A stretch of DNA of 31,809 nucleotides from a virus, in IMG/VR virus record IMGVR_UViG_3300017697_000059, positions 1 to 31,809 of that record. The stretch is one strand, 5' to 3'. The stretch's first letter is position 1; each line of letters begins with the position of its first letter. Both the position numbers and the translations under genes were made by a program. Positions 1 to 7,878 of the stretch are shown piece by piece. A model generated the notes under the pieces. It saw only the letters and a list, made by a program, of their open reading frames with translations, was not told where the DNA came from and made no database searches.

Positions 1-2040
1 ACAGATACCTTAGTAGGTGTTACAAGAGCTACACATATTTGGGCTGATACCACAGGAAGAAGATTTATAGCCATTGGAACAAACAAAGCTTTGTTTGTTT
101 ATTACGACGGTAAGTTTTATGATATTACTCCAATAGGAGGAGCTTTAACTTCATGCACGTTTACATCTACGAATGGGTCAGCTGTAGTAACAGTAAATAA
201 ATCTGGACATGGTTTAACAGAAGGTGATTTATTTTTATTCAGTAGTGTAACTTTACCAGGTGGAGGAGCTACATCTTTTACTACAGCTAATTTTACTAAT
301 AATACATATCAAGTAATTACAGCAGAGTCTGATACTTTTACAATTACAATGCCTGCAAGTGAAACAGGAACAGCAATGACAGCTGCGGGTAGTGCAACCG
401 TTACTCCTTACTTTGGAATAGGTGATGCTTTTCAAACAGCTGGTTATGGTTTTGGCACAGGTAGGTATGGTGGTGAAACTTTTCCTCTTGCTTCTAATAC
501 ATTAGATGGAGCTTTATTAAATGACTCTGCCGGAACAGGTGGTTCTGGTACAAGTATTACTTTAGATTCTACTACTAATTTTTCATCTGATGGTGGAACT
601 ATATTAATAGATAATGAATTAATAACATACTCAGGTAAAGCTGGAGCAAATCTTACAGGTATATCAAGAGGAGCATCTGGTACAGCAACTGCTGCTCATG
701 ACGATGGTGCATCTGTAATTGAAGCATCTACATATTATGGTTGGGGAAATGCCACTGATGAGACAGCTGTTATTTTAGAACCAGGTAATTGGTCATTAGA
801 TAATTTTGGTGAAATTTTAATTGGTACTATTCGTAATAATAAAACTTTTCAATGGAATCCTTCAGTATCAAATTCTTTAGGAACTAGAGCTACAGTCGTA
901 TCTGGAGCACCAGAAAAAAGTGTTATGAGTTTAATTTCTGATAGGGATAGACATCTTATAATTTTAGGGACAGAACCAACTATAGCAAGTGGTACACAAG
1001 ATAAAATGTTTATACGTTTTTCTGATCAAGAAAGTTTAACAGATTACACACCAACTTCAGTAAACACAGCAGGTACTTTACGAATAGATGCTGGAGCAAA
1101 AATAGTAGGAGGGGTAAACGCTGGCTCTTATAATTTAATTCTTACAGATACTGCTGCATATAGTATGCGTTTTATAGGGCCTCCTTTTACTTTTGGTATT
1201 GAACAAGCTGGGGCAAACTGTGGTTTAATATCACAACATGGCGTTGTAGCTGTAAATGGTGTTGTATATTGGATGGGCCAAGCTGGTGGATTTTATTTAT
1301 TCGATGGTACAGTTAAAAAAATACCTTGTTCAGTTGAAGATTTTGTTTTTACTACAATTGATGATGGAGATTTAGGTTTAAATTTTGATGCCTCCGATGT
1401 TATTTTTGCAGGATACAATTCTTTATTTGGTGAGATAAATTGGTTTTACCCAAAAGCGGGATCATTTCAAATAGATAGGGTTGTGACTTATAATTATTTA
1501 GAAAATTTATGGACAGTTGGTTCATTAGCTAGAACAACTTATTACGACAAAACTGTCTTTGATAATCCTTATGCTACTGATTTTAATGACACGGCAGTAC
1601 CTACTTTTCCTACAATACAAGGAGTTACAAATGTTAATGGTGCTTCTACATTATATGCTCATGAAATTGGTAATAACCAAGTAAACACAAGTGCTACTAC
1701 TCCAATAGTCGGTAGTATTCAAAGCGGAGATTTTGAAGTTACATCAGCTGGAGAAGGTGTTCAAGCAACAGGTGAGTTTTTCTTAACTATACGAAGATTT
1801 GTTCCGGACTTTAGAGCACTTACTGGTAATGCTCAAGTTACAATAAATCTAAAAGATTTTCCAAGTGATACGGAGGCTAGTAGTAGTCTTGGGCCTTTTA
1901 CAGTATCTTCTTCTACACAAAAAGTAGATACAAGAGCTAGAGCCAGAGCAGCTAATTTTAAAATAGAAAATACAGCTACGGATGAAACTTGGAGATATGG
2001 TACTTTTAGAGCAGATACACAAATAGATGGGAGAAGGTAA
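1..2040 (+). CDS. Tail nozzle / packaged-DNA stabilisation-like protein, 5' partial
   Basis: The frame is open from the first base of the window (it reads TDTLVGVTRATHIWADTTGR) with no stop until 2040, so the true start lies upstream and at least 679 codons are present. Visible landmarks are DRDRHLIILG near codons 315-324, WMGQAGGFYLFDG near 424-436, and a C-terminal WRYGTFRADTQIDGRR. This beta-rich, Gly/Thr/Ser-rich layout resembles proteins usually annotated in podoviruses as phage stabilisation proteins (P22 gp10 type), which close the portal/tail channel. The family call is from memory of such sequences; a different tail protein is possible. The next gene starts in the stop codon (TAATG). 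Confidence 0.6.
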   Translation, partial: TDTLVGVTRATHIWADTTGRRFIAIGTNKALFVYYDGKFYDITPIGGALTSCTFTSTNGSAVVTVNKSGHGLTEGDLFLFSSVTLPGGGATSFTTANFTNNTYQVITAESDTFTITMPASETGTAMTAAGSATVTPYFGIGDAFQTAGYGFGTGRYGGETFPLASNTLDGALLNDSAGTGGSGTSITLDSTTNFSSDGGTILIDNELITYSGKAGANLTGISRGASGTATAAHDDGASVIEASTYYGWGNATDETAVILEPGNWSLDNFGEILIGTIRNNKTFQWNPSVSNSLGTRATVVSGAPEKSVMSLISDRDRHLIILGTEPTIASGTQDKMFIRFSDQESLTDYTPTSVNTAGTLRIDAGAKIVGGVNAGSYNLILTDTAAYSMRFIGPPFTFGIEQAGANCGLISQHGVVAVNGVVYWMGQAGGFYLFDGTVKKIPCSVEDFVFTTIDDGDLGLNFDASDVIFAGYNSLFGEINWFYPKAGSFQIDRVVTYNYLENLWTVGSLARTTYYDKTVFDNPYATDFNDTAVPTFPTIQGVTNVNGASTLYAHEIGNNQVNTSATTPIVGSIQSGDFEVTSAGEGVQATGEFFLTIRRFVPDFRALTGNAQVTINLKDFPSDTEASSSLGPFTVSSSTQKVDTRARARAANFKIENTATDETWRYGTFRADTQIDGRR

Positions 2041-2204
2041 TGGCAAAAATAATTACAAACATACCCGATCCAAAAACAGAATATAGTGTAGAGAATCAAA
2101 GATTAATAAACCTAGCTTTAAATCAAATGGTACAAAAATTAAATACTTCTTACCAAGATGATATAAGTAAAGACACACAAACCTTTAACTGGTTTATATC
2201 ATGA
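2040..2204 (+). CDS. Small conserved-position phage protein, 54 aa
   Basis: This short frame starts at an ATG sharing its A with the stop of the tail gene (TAATG) and ends in a TGA overlapping the next ATG (ATGA), so it fills the gap exactly. The product begins MAKIITNIPDPKTEYSVENQ and ends FNWFIS. It looks like one short amphipathic helix (roughly residues 17-40, RLINLALNQMVQKLN) with no signal peptide or membrane segment. Both junctions are typical of translationally coupled phage genes, which is the main support. No function is recognised; its place among tail genes suggests a minor virion or assembly protein. Confidence 0.6.
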   Translation: MAKIITNIPDPKTEYSVENQRLINLALNQMVQKLNTSYQDDISKDTQTFNWFIS

Positions 2205-2542
2205 CAATACAATATAAAAACGCAGGTTTTAATTTATCTTCTACTGGCACTACCTCGATACTTACAGCTCCTACAAGTGGTAGATGTTTAATAAAACAAA
2301 TACAAGCACACAATGGATCAACTGGTGTTGTAACTTTAGTGACTCAAGTTACTGATACTAGTGCAACTGCTACTTTTAGAATAGATAATGCGTCTATTGC
2401 AGCTAATACTACAAGACAAATAATATCACAAACTTTGGTATTAGAAGAAGGTGATATTTTAAAAATGACTGCTGGTACAGCTGATGAGATACAAGGTATA
2501 GTGTCCTATGCTCTTGTAGATCGTTCTTTACAAAATGGTTAA
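2201..2542 (+). CDS. Small beta-rich structural candidate, 113 aa
   Basis: The start overlaps the previous stop as ATGA. The product is rich in Thr, Ser, Val and Ile with alternating hydrophobic strands (for example STGVVTLVTQVTDTS and TRQIISQTLVLEEGDILKMT), as expected of a single beta-sandwich or jelly-roll domain. The EEGDILKMTAGTADEIQG stretch resembles small marine phage proteins often labelled structural or head-fibre-like, but no specific family can be named. Its neighbours are tail genes upstream and two oxygenases downstream. A virion decoration or tail accessory role is inference only. Confidence 0.5.
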   Translation: MTIQYKNAGFNLSSTGTTSILTAPTSGRCLIKQIQAHNGSTGVVTLVTQVTDTSATATFRIDNASIAANTTRQIISQTLVLEEGDILKMTAGTADEIQGIVSYALVDRSLQNG

Positions 2543-2560
2543 TTTTTGTAAAATACAAGA

Positions 2561-3124
2561 ATGCAAATACACGAAGCTATTTATAAATTTGAAAATAGTA
2601 TATCAGAAAAAAATTGTAAGAAATTAATACCTTACATGGATAAAAAATGTTCTGTTAAGGCTCAAATAATTAATGATGATAAAGGACCAAAAATAGATAC
2701 AGAGATAAGGGATGTGTATTCACATTTTTTAAACCCTCATGATTACGGAGCTAAAAGTCACTTTACAGCAGTGGCTAATTCTATTAAAGGAAGTATACAA
2801 AAGTATATGAAATCTTTTCCTTTTGTAAGAAAATTACATATGTCAGATGTGAATATGTTAAAATACGAAAAAGGTCATTTTTTTAAAAAACACACTGATG
2901 CTAACACTCATTTACATAGAATGATTTCTATTATAATAAATTTAAATGAAGGATATGAGGGTGGTGATTTATTGTTTCATAATCCTTCTACATTAAAACC
3001 TTATTCAAAGTTACAATTAAAAACTGGAGATATGGTTTTGTTTCCTAGTAATTTTTTATATCCACACGAAATAACTTCTTTAACAAAAGGAGTAAGATAT
3101 AGTATAGTCGCTTGGTTGTCGTGA
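2561..3124 (+). CDS. Fe(II)/2-oxoglutarate-dependent oxygenase (prolyl 4-hydroxylase-like)
   Basis: The 187-aa product carries the complete metal-binding facial triad: H111 and D113 in KKHTDANTH, and H169 in LYPHEI. R179 in KGVRYSIVAW is the expected 2-oxoglutarate-binding residue. GGDLLFHNP before the second His and LKTGDMVLFPS are the usual beta-strand landmarks of P4H/PKHD-type enzymes. Such enzymes hydroxylate protein side chains or nucleic acid bases; the substrate cannot be read from sequence. The ribosome site is weak. The last codons overlap the second oxygenase start as GTGA, so the two oxygenases are probably translated together. The full domain is present with no truncation. Confidence 0.85.
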   Translation: MQIHEAIYKFENSISEKNCKKLIPYMDKKCSVKAQIINDDKGPKIDTEIRDVYSHFLNPHDYGAKSHFTAVANSIKGSIQKYMKSFPFVRKLHMSDVNMLKYEKGHFFKKHTDANTHLHRMISIIINLNEGYEGGDLLFHNPSTLKPYSKLQLKTGDMVLFPSNFLYPHEITSLTKGVRYSIVAWLS

Positions 3125-3780
3125 AAACTTTATTTGATACAAATAATTTTTGTGTAATAAAAGAAGCAGTTGATAAAAAAATAGTTCAATTTATCTACCA
3201 ATATTTTTTAAACAAAAGAAAAGTAGCTAAATATTTATATAGTAATTTTAAAAAGGTTAATCATTTTGAATGGGGTAGTTGGGAGGATACTCAAATTCCT
3301 AATACTTATTCTAATCATGGTGATCTTGCTATGGATACATTATTGCAAATGTGTTTGCCTCTTATGGAAAAGCACACAGGTGAAAAATTAATTCCTACAT
3401 ATTCTTACGCAAGGTTATATAAAAAAGGGGATGTACTAGCTAGACACAAAGATAGATTTAGTTGTGAAATATCTACTACATTAAATTTAGGTGGAGATAT
3501 ATGGCCTATCTTTATTGAACCTAATTCAGAAAAGGGATATGAAAGTGAAATGTATGGATATACACCTGGTTATACAAAAGGTAAAAAAGTAAATTTAGAA
3601 CAAGGTGATATGTTAATATATAAAGGTAATATATGCGAACACTGGAGAAATGCTTTCGAAGGAGAAATATGTGGTCAAGTTTTTTTGCATTACAATAATA
3701 AAGATACCGAAGGTTCAGAAAAAAACATATATGATAATAGACCACTACTAGGGTTACCTAAAAATTATGTTATAAAATAA
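3121..3780 (+). CDS. Second Fe(II)/2-oxoglutarate-dependent oxygenase
   Basis: I place the start at GTG 3121, which overlaps the previous stop as GTGA; a TTG nine bases upstream is less likely. The 219-aa product has YARLYKKGDVLARHKD with H109 and D111 as metal ligands, then CEISTTLNLGGDIWPIF, and the second His at H174 in CEHWRNAFEG followed by GQVFLHYN. This wording is characteristic of an oxygenase group common in marine phages. The basic 2-oxoglutarate contact is not certain; R176 is a candidate. It is not a simple duplicate of the upstream oxygenase, since sequence outside the catalytic motifs differs. Substrate unknown; a protein or sugar on the virion or host surface is possible. Confidence 0.83.
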   Translation: MKTLFDTNNFCVIKEAVDKKIVQFIYQYFLNKRKVAKYLYSNFKKVNHFEWGSWEDTQIPNTYSNHGDLAMDTLLQMCLPLMEKHTGEKLIPTYSYARLYKKGDVLARHKDRFSCEISTTLNLGGDIWPIFIEPNSEKGYESEMYGYTPGYTKGKKVNLEQGDMLIYKGNICEHWRNAFEGEICGQVFLHYNNKDTEGSEKNIYDNRPLLGLPKNYVIK

Positions 3781-3784
3781 TTTC

Positions 3785-3813
3785 TTGCAAACAAAAGGTA
3801 AATATAGGATATT
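3785..3813 (+). promoter_or_regulatory. Candidate promoter TTGCAA-N17-GATATT
   Basis: In the 39-base gap before the next gene, TTGCAA (3785-3790) is followed after 17 bases by GATATT (3808-3813). The predicted start of transcription, about 7 bases on, falls on the ATG at 3820, which has no Shine-Dalgarno at normal spacing. A leaderless transcript is therefore plausible. A TATACA at 3813-3818 is an alternative -10. Confidence 0.4.
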
Positions 3814-3819
3814 ATACAA

Positions 3820-4014
3820 ATGAAAACAATTCACTGTAAAACAGAAGAAATTTATAGAAACAAAAAAACTAATGTCCGTTATGCAACAAAAGAAGATGCA
3901 GAGCATGATATTAATAACCCTAATACTGATACTAAAAAAGAAGACGTTGTTACAGATGTAAATGTTATAGTTCCGCCAGAAGCTTTAAGTTTAGTAAGTG
4001 GTACGAAAGAATAA
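3820..4014 (+). CDS. Small hydrophilic phage protein, 64 aa
   Basis: The product begins MKTIHCKTEEIYRNKK and is strongly charged, with an Asp/Asn/Lys-rich middle (DAEHDINNPNTDTKKED) and a short hydrophobic tail (VNVIVPPEALSLVSG). No domain is recognised and there is no membrane segment. The stop overlaps the next ATG (TAATG), so it is coupled to the GT-B gene. The start has no clear ribosome site but lies where a transcript from the TTGCAA promoter would begin, suggesting leaderless translation. It may be accessory to the glycosyltransferases, on position alone. Confidence 0.6.
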   Translation: MKTIHCKTEEIYRNKKTNVRYATKEDAEHDINNPNTDTKKEDVVTDVNVIVPPEALSLVSGTKE

Positions 4015-4943
4015 TGTTACCTAGAGGGGGGACAGAATTACAACATCATTTTTTATCACATTATGTTGATAATGACTTGTTATCTAATTTTCAAATTTGT
4101 ACTTCTATTCCAGATAAAATACCCTTATCAAAAGATAAAATAAATATTCTTTGGCAAAAAAATAGTTACGATCAACCAAACATTTACCCTTGGTTTCAAG
4201 ATAAAAACAATCATGATAAATTTGATTGGTACATTTTTAATTCTCATTGGAACTATGAGAAATTTAGATATAAATTTGACGTACCCACACACAAATGTCA
4301 TGTAATTAAAAATGGAGTAACAAACTTTCCTGTTCTAACTCCTTACAAATATGGAGACATGGTACGTATGTTATTTCATGTAACTCCTTGGAGAGGTTTA
4401 AATGTGTTACTTGGTGCTATGCAACAATTAAAAGATTGTAATATTCATCTTGATGTATTTAGTAGTTGTAAAATATATGGAGAAGATTTTGAAAAAGCAA
4501 ATGAAGCATCTTTTGAACCTTTGTATGAGCAAGCGAGAAAGTTAGAAAATGTAAACTACATTGGTTACAAAGAACATTCATTTATACAAAAGTATATGTA
4601 TCGTTATCATATGTTTGCTTATCCTAGTATATGGGAAGAAACAAGTTGTAATGCAGCTTTAGAAGCAATGGCTGGTGGTTTATATTGTATAGTGACTAAT
4701 TTTGGTGCTTTATTTGAAACCTGCTCCGAGTTTCCTATATATGTAACCTATGATAAAAATATTCGTAATTTGTCCACAGCTTTTGCTCATGCTATTCGTG
4801 GTGCAGTAGCCACGATTCACGAGCCAGAGGTATCTGAACACTTACAAATGCAACAAGACTTTGTTAAAAAGTTTTATAGCTGGGATAAGAAAAAAATAGA
4901 ATGGACTAATTTTCTTAAAGGTGTACTAAATGCAAAAAAATGA
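4014..4943 (+). CDS. Glycosyltransferase, GT-B fold (GT1/GT4-like)
   Basis: The 309-aa product has the C-terminal nucleotide-sugar-binding half of a GT-B enzyme. HVTPWRGLNVLLGAMQQL (about 122-139) starts the second Rossmann domain, and the E-x7-E motif lies in EETSCNAALEAMAGG with E209 and E217. ENVNYIGYKEH precedes it as in GT4 enzymes. The N-terminal half is shorter than in bacterial GT4 proteins (about 370-400 aa), but LPRGGTELQHH keeps the usual glycine-rich opening. It probably transfers a sugar from an activated donor; the acceptor could be host surface glycan, virion protein or modified DNA. It overlaps the GT-A gene by 14 bases. Confidence 0.8.
   Translation: MLPRGGTELQHHFLSHYVDNDLLSNFQICTSIPDKIPLSKDKINILWQKNSYDQPNIYPWFQDKNNHDKFDWYIFNSHWNYEKFRYKFDVPTHKCHVIKNGVTNFPVLTPYKYGDMVRMLFHVTPWRGLNVLLGAMQQLKDCNIHLDVFSSCKIYGEDFEKANEASFEPLYEQARKLENVNYIGYKEHSFIQKYMYRYHMFAYPSIWEETSCNAALEAMAGGLYCIVTNFGALFETCSEFPIYVTYDKNIRNLSTAFAHAIRGAVATIHEPEVSEHLQMQQDFVKKFYSWDKKKIEWTNFLKGVLNAKK
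4811..4827 (+). repeat. CACGATTCACGAGCCAG, dispersed 17-mer family
   Basis: Found inside the GT-B gene, encoding TIHEP. A copy with one mismatch is at 19821-19837 (primase, again TIHEP in the same frame) and another at 28616-28632 (non-coding). Confidence 0.6.
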
Positions 4944-5760
4944 TTCTTTATATAACCCTGATGCCAACTGGATAAAAAATAACGATGTAAAGTTATTTGT
5001 AGCTACACCAGTGCATAGTAATGTTTCTATACATTATGCACAATCAATTTTTGGGTTACAAAGATTATGTCACGAGAAAAATATACCTATTACTTTACAT
5101 ATGATGCAATCATCGTTAGTAACAGCAGGTCGTAATTTATGTGTAGCTGATTTTTTAAACTCACCATGCACACACATGTTATTTGTTGATAGTGATATAT
5201 TATTTAAAGCAGAGTCAATTATTAAAATGATTGAAAAAAACCAAGATGTTTTAAGTATACCTTATCCAATGAAAAACATTTTATGGGAAAAAGTATTAGA
5301 TAAATGGAGAGGTATTCCATCAATGAACTCTCTACAAGCTTCAACATCAGGTAATGTATTTCCAGTTAAAATAAAAGGTGATGAAAACGATATAGAAATT
5401 AAAAATGAAATGATTGAGTTATCTCATTCTATGACTGGTTGTATGATGATAAAAAGAGAGGCTTTTAATAAAATGATAAAAAAATACCCCAATTTAACAA
5501 TAAAACAAAAATCTATGGTTGACGGAGAAACAATAACAAAAGATAATTTTTACAATTTTTTTGATACATATTATGATAATAAAACAAAATTATACTATGG
5601 AGAAGACTTTGCTTTCTCAAGATTATGGACTAAAATAGGCGGTAAATGTATGGCTTTAATTACAGAATACATAACTCATGTAGGAGAATATCCATTTAAA
5701 GGTAGGCTTATGGATGAAATGGTAGCTACGGGTCTTGATAAGCCAGAGAAAAACAGTTAA
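4930..5760 (+). CDS. Glycosyltransferase, GT-A fold (GT2-like)
   Basis: The 276-aa product has KLFVATPVHSNVSIHYAQS at the start, SLVTAGRNLCVADFLNS before the nucleotide-binding strand, and a D-x-D metal site at D87-S88-D89 in MLFVDSDILF. YYGEDFAFSRLW (E225, D226) supplies the likely catalytic acidic residues, and H250 in ITHVGEYPF is a plausible third metal ligand. Proteins with this wording are common in marine cyanophages and pelagiphages as putative glycosyltransferases. The start lies 14 bases inside the GT-B gene in another frame. Together the two enzymes could build a two-sugar decoration; donor and acceptor are unknown. Confidence 0.75.
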   Translation: MQKNDSLYNPDANWIKNNDVKLFVATPVHSNVSIHYAQSIFGLQRLCHEKNIPITLHMMQSSLVTAGRNLCVADFLNSPCTHMLFVDSDILFKAESIIKMIEKNQDVLSIPYPMKNILWEKVLDKWRGIPSMNSLQASTSGNVFPVKIKGDENDIEIKNEMIELSHSMTGCMMIKREAFNKMIKKYPNLTIKQKSMVDGETITKDNFYNFFDTYYDNKTKLYYGEDFAFSRLWTKIGGKCMALITEYITHVGEYPFKGRLMDEMVATGLDKPEKNS

Positions 5761-5789
5761 ACTATAGTAATAAACATTAGGAGACATAA

Positions 5790-6641
5790 ATGGCATTTCC
5801 AGTTTTAGCAATGGCAATCGGAGCAGGCATCGGAGCACTGTATACTAAATCTTCAGGGGGATCAAATCGGGACATGATGAAAAACATGTTGTTAGGTGCA
5901 GCACTTGGAACAGGTGCAGGATACGCAGCACCAGGAATGTTTGGTTCAGCAGCTGGAGCACAAGCAGCTGGAGCAGCTGGAGCAGGATCAACACAAGCGG
6001 CTGGATTATACACAGCAGCTGGTAATACTGCTTATGGTGGAGGCTTAGCAAAAACATTAGGTTTATCTGCAACTCAAGCTAAGATGGCAGGTGGAGCAGC
6101 ATTAGCAGCACCTATGATGATGGGTGGTGGGGGTAAACCAATGGACCCACAAGGATTTGATGAAGGAGAATATAGTTCTGAATATGATAAATCTAGAGAA
6201 AACTTACAAGGTTTAGGTGAAAGATTTGATTATGGAAACCAAAATCAACAACAATCTAATCTTTATAATTATCAACAACCTAATCAAAATTATGCTTATG
6301 CTACAGGTGGTATTGTAAACGTAAACACTATACCAAAATTTAGAGAAGGTGGTGTAAACTATTTACCTAGTAAATTAGATCATGATGAAAAAGATCAAAA
6401 TAATTATGTAAGAGCAGAAGGTTATATTGAAGATGCTACAGATATAGCAGACAAGGACAAAGATACAATGTTAGCTCAATTAGCGGATGGTGAATTTGTA
6501 AGTAGAGCAGATGCAATATTAGGTGCTGGTATTATGCAAGGAGCTAATCCAAAAGATTTTAAAGAAATGAGAAAAGAAGGAGCTAAGTTTTTTTACACAC
6601 AACAAGATCAGTTAAAAAGAATATATGACATGGTAAGCTAA
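5790..6641 (+). CDS. Gly/Ala-rich virion candidate with DGEFV motif
   Basis: AGGAG six bases before the ATG fixes the start. The 283-aa product opens with glycine-zipper-like hydrophobic stretches (VLAMAIGAGIGALY at 5-18 and LLGAALGTGAGYAAPGMFG at 34-52) and an Ala/Gly-rich segment to about residue 115. A Gln/Asn/Tyr-rich linker follows (150-170), then a C-terminal domain containing LADGEFVSRADAILGAG (231-247). The DGEFV-x-ADA signature recurs in marine phage structural proteins. The membrane-active-looking N-terminus and place before the internal virion genes suggest a tail-end or DNA-ejection protein; this is inference. It ends in an ATG overlap with the next gene. Confidence 0.55.
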   Translation: MAFPVLAMAIGAGIGALYTKSSGGSNRDMMKNMLLGAALGTGAGYAAPGMFGSAAGAQAAGAAGAGSTQAAGLYTAAGNTAYGGGLAKTLGLSATQAKMAGGAALAAPMMMGGGGKPMDPQGFDEGEYSSEYDKSRENLQGLGERFDYGNQNQQQSNLYNYQQPNQNYAYATGGIVNVNTIPKFREGGVNYLPSKLDHDEKDQNNYVRAEGYIEDATDIADKDKDTMLAQLADGEFVSRADAILGAGIMQGANPKDFKEMRKEGAKFFYTQQDQLKRIYDMVS

Positions 6642-6979
6642 TGATGCTTACTGATGACATCTGGGAAATACTACAACCAGCTGCGGAGATTGGAGATGGA
6701 GCTACAAGAGAAGATGTTGAACAAGGTCTCAAAGACGGAAACTTTTTTTTATTTGCTTATGGGAGAAGTGCTTGTTTAGCTTCAAGTATAAAGAACACTC
6801 TACGTATTGGTTTAGGTGGAGGTAATTTAGCAGAGGTGCAGAAGATAGTAGAAGACATTGAAAAATTTGCAAAAGATAGACATTATAATGCGATTGATAT
6901 TTTAGGTAGATCGGGTTGGCAAAAAGTTTTATCTGGTTATGATAAAAAAGCAGTTTTATTGCGAAAGGAAATTAAATGA
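6641..6979 (+). CDS. Small GNAT-like protein (T7 gp13-like position)
   Basis: The 112-aa product starts MMLTDDIWEILQPAAEIGDG and ends ILGRSGWQKVLSGYDKKAVLLRKEIK. The order of elements (strand with FFLFAYGRSACLASS, then IGLGGGNLAEVQKIVEDIEKFAKDRHYNAIDILGRSGWQKVL) fits the compact acetyltransferase-like fold seen in small phage proteins, including, as I recall, the T7 gp13 family. No conserved acetyl-CoA loop (RxxGxG/A) is visible, so catalysis is doubtful. It sits between two virion candidates with overlapping start and stop codons, so an assembly role for the ejection proteins is likelier than metabolism. Confidence 0.55.
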   Translation: MMLTDDIWEILQPAAEIGDGATREDVEQGLKDGNFFLFAYGRSACLASSIKNTLRIGLGGGNLAEVQKIVEDIEKFAKDRHYNAIDILGRSGWQKVLSGYDKKAVLLRKEIK

Positions 6980-7878
6980 GTTTTATATTTGGAGGAGGCG
7001 GCGGCGGTGGCGGCGGCGGTGGCGGTGCCCAAACTGGAACACAAACTAATATTACAAGAGAAGCTCCAGCTATTGAAGGTAGAAAACTTGCTTTATATGA
7101 TGAAGCAATTGAATTAGCAAAAAAACCTATAGAAGTTCCTGAGTATCAAGTAGCTGGCCCTAGTCCTTTAGAACAACAAGCTTTTAATTTAGCTGGGCAA
7201 ACAGGTACAGGTACAGCAAATCAAAATTTAGGTATTGCATCTATTTTACAAGGTAATCTTGGTGCTACACAACAACCAGATATAGAAGCTTTTATGAATC
7301 CGTACCAAAGATATGTTGTAGATGAAGTAAACAGACAAGCACAAATGAAGGAAAACCAAATATCTGCACAAGCTGTTGAGGCTGGAGCATTTGGAGGTGG
7401 TAGAGAAGGTGTACAAAGAGCTGAAAATGAAAACAGAAGATTAGGTCAGATAGGTCAATTACAACAACAAGGTTTTGGTACAGCGTTAACTGCTGCACAA
7501 TCACAACAAAAATTTCAAACTGATGCTGCATTAAGTGGAGGTCAAGCTTTAATGGGAGCAGGGGCTCAACAAAAACAATTTCAACAAGCAGACATTGCTC
7601 AATTAGGTCAAGCAGGTGGTTTACAAAGACAAATAGCTGATAAAACTTTAGCTGCTCAAAGAGCGACAGACGTAGCACGGGCCTACGAACCTTATCAAAG
7701 AATGGAGTTTGCTAAAGGTATTATGACAACATTACCAACAGCAGCTTCACAAGTAACTCAATCAACTGGTCCTGGATCTAATCCTTTTGCTCAAGCAATT
7801 GGTGCAGGTGTAGGTGCTTATAGTGCTTATCAAATGGTTGGACCAGGTGGTAAAGGAACTGCTGTGGGAGGTAATTAA
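6976..7878 (+). CDS. Internal virion / ejection protein candidate with poly-Gly N-terminus
   Basis: The 300-aa product opens MSFIF followed by twelve consecutive glycines. A helical Gln/Ala-rich body follows: FMNPYQRYVVDEVNRQAQMKEN (about 103-124), then EAGAFGGGREGVQRAENENRR and IGQLQQQGFGTALTAAQSQQ. This wording recurs in marine podovirus and siphovirus genomes for a virion protein near the tail genes. By position it corresponds to T7 gp14, the internal core protein that helps form the DNA-ejection channel. The C-terminus is hydrophobic and Gly-rich (NPFAQAIGAGVGAYSAYQMVG). Start and stop both overlap neighbouring genes by one to four bases. Confidence 0.6.
   Translation: MSFIFGGGGGGGGGGGGAQTGTQTNITREAPAIEGRKLALYDEAIELAKKPIEVPEYQVAGPSPLEQQAFNLAGQTGTGTANQNLGIASILQGNLGATQQPDIEAFMNPYQRYVVDEVNRQAQMKENQISAQAVEAGAFGGGREGVQRAENENRRLGQIGQLQQQGFGTALTAAQSQQKFQTDAALSGGQALMGAGAQQKQFQQADIAQLGQAGGLQRQIADKTLAAQRATDVARAYEPYQRMEFAKGIMTTLPTAASQVTQSTGPGSNPFAQAIGAGVGAYSAYQMVGPGGKGTAVGGN
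6991..7026 (+). repeat. GC-rich (GGN)12 tract encoding poly-glycine
   Basis: Twelve consecutive glycine codons, largely GGC and GGT, form a GC-rich microsatellite inside an otherwise AT-rich gene. Such tracts change length easily by slippage. Confidence 0.85.

Noticed and set aside
1-2040. Diversity-generating retroelement target in the tail gene
   Set aside because: No reverse transcriptase gene or A-rich template repeat is present in the window.
4930-4976. A7 run at the GT-B/GT-A junction as a programmed -1 frameshift site
   Set aside because: A -1 shift leads to a stop after about a dozen codons and not into the GT-A frame, which is reached from its own ATG.
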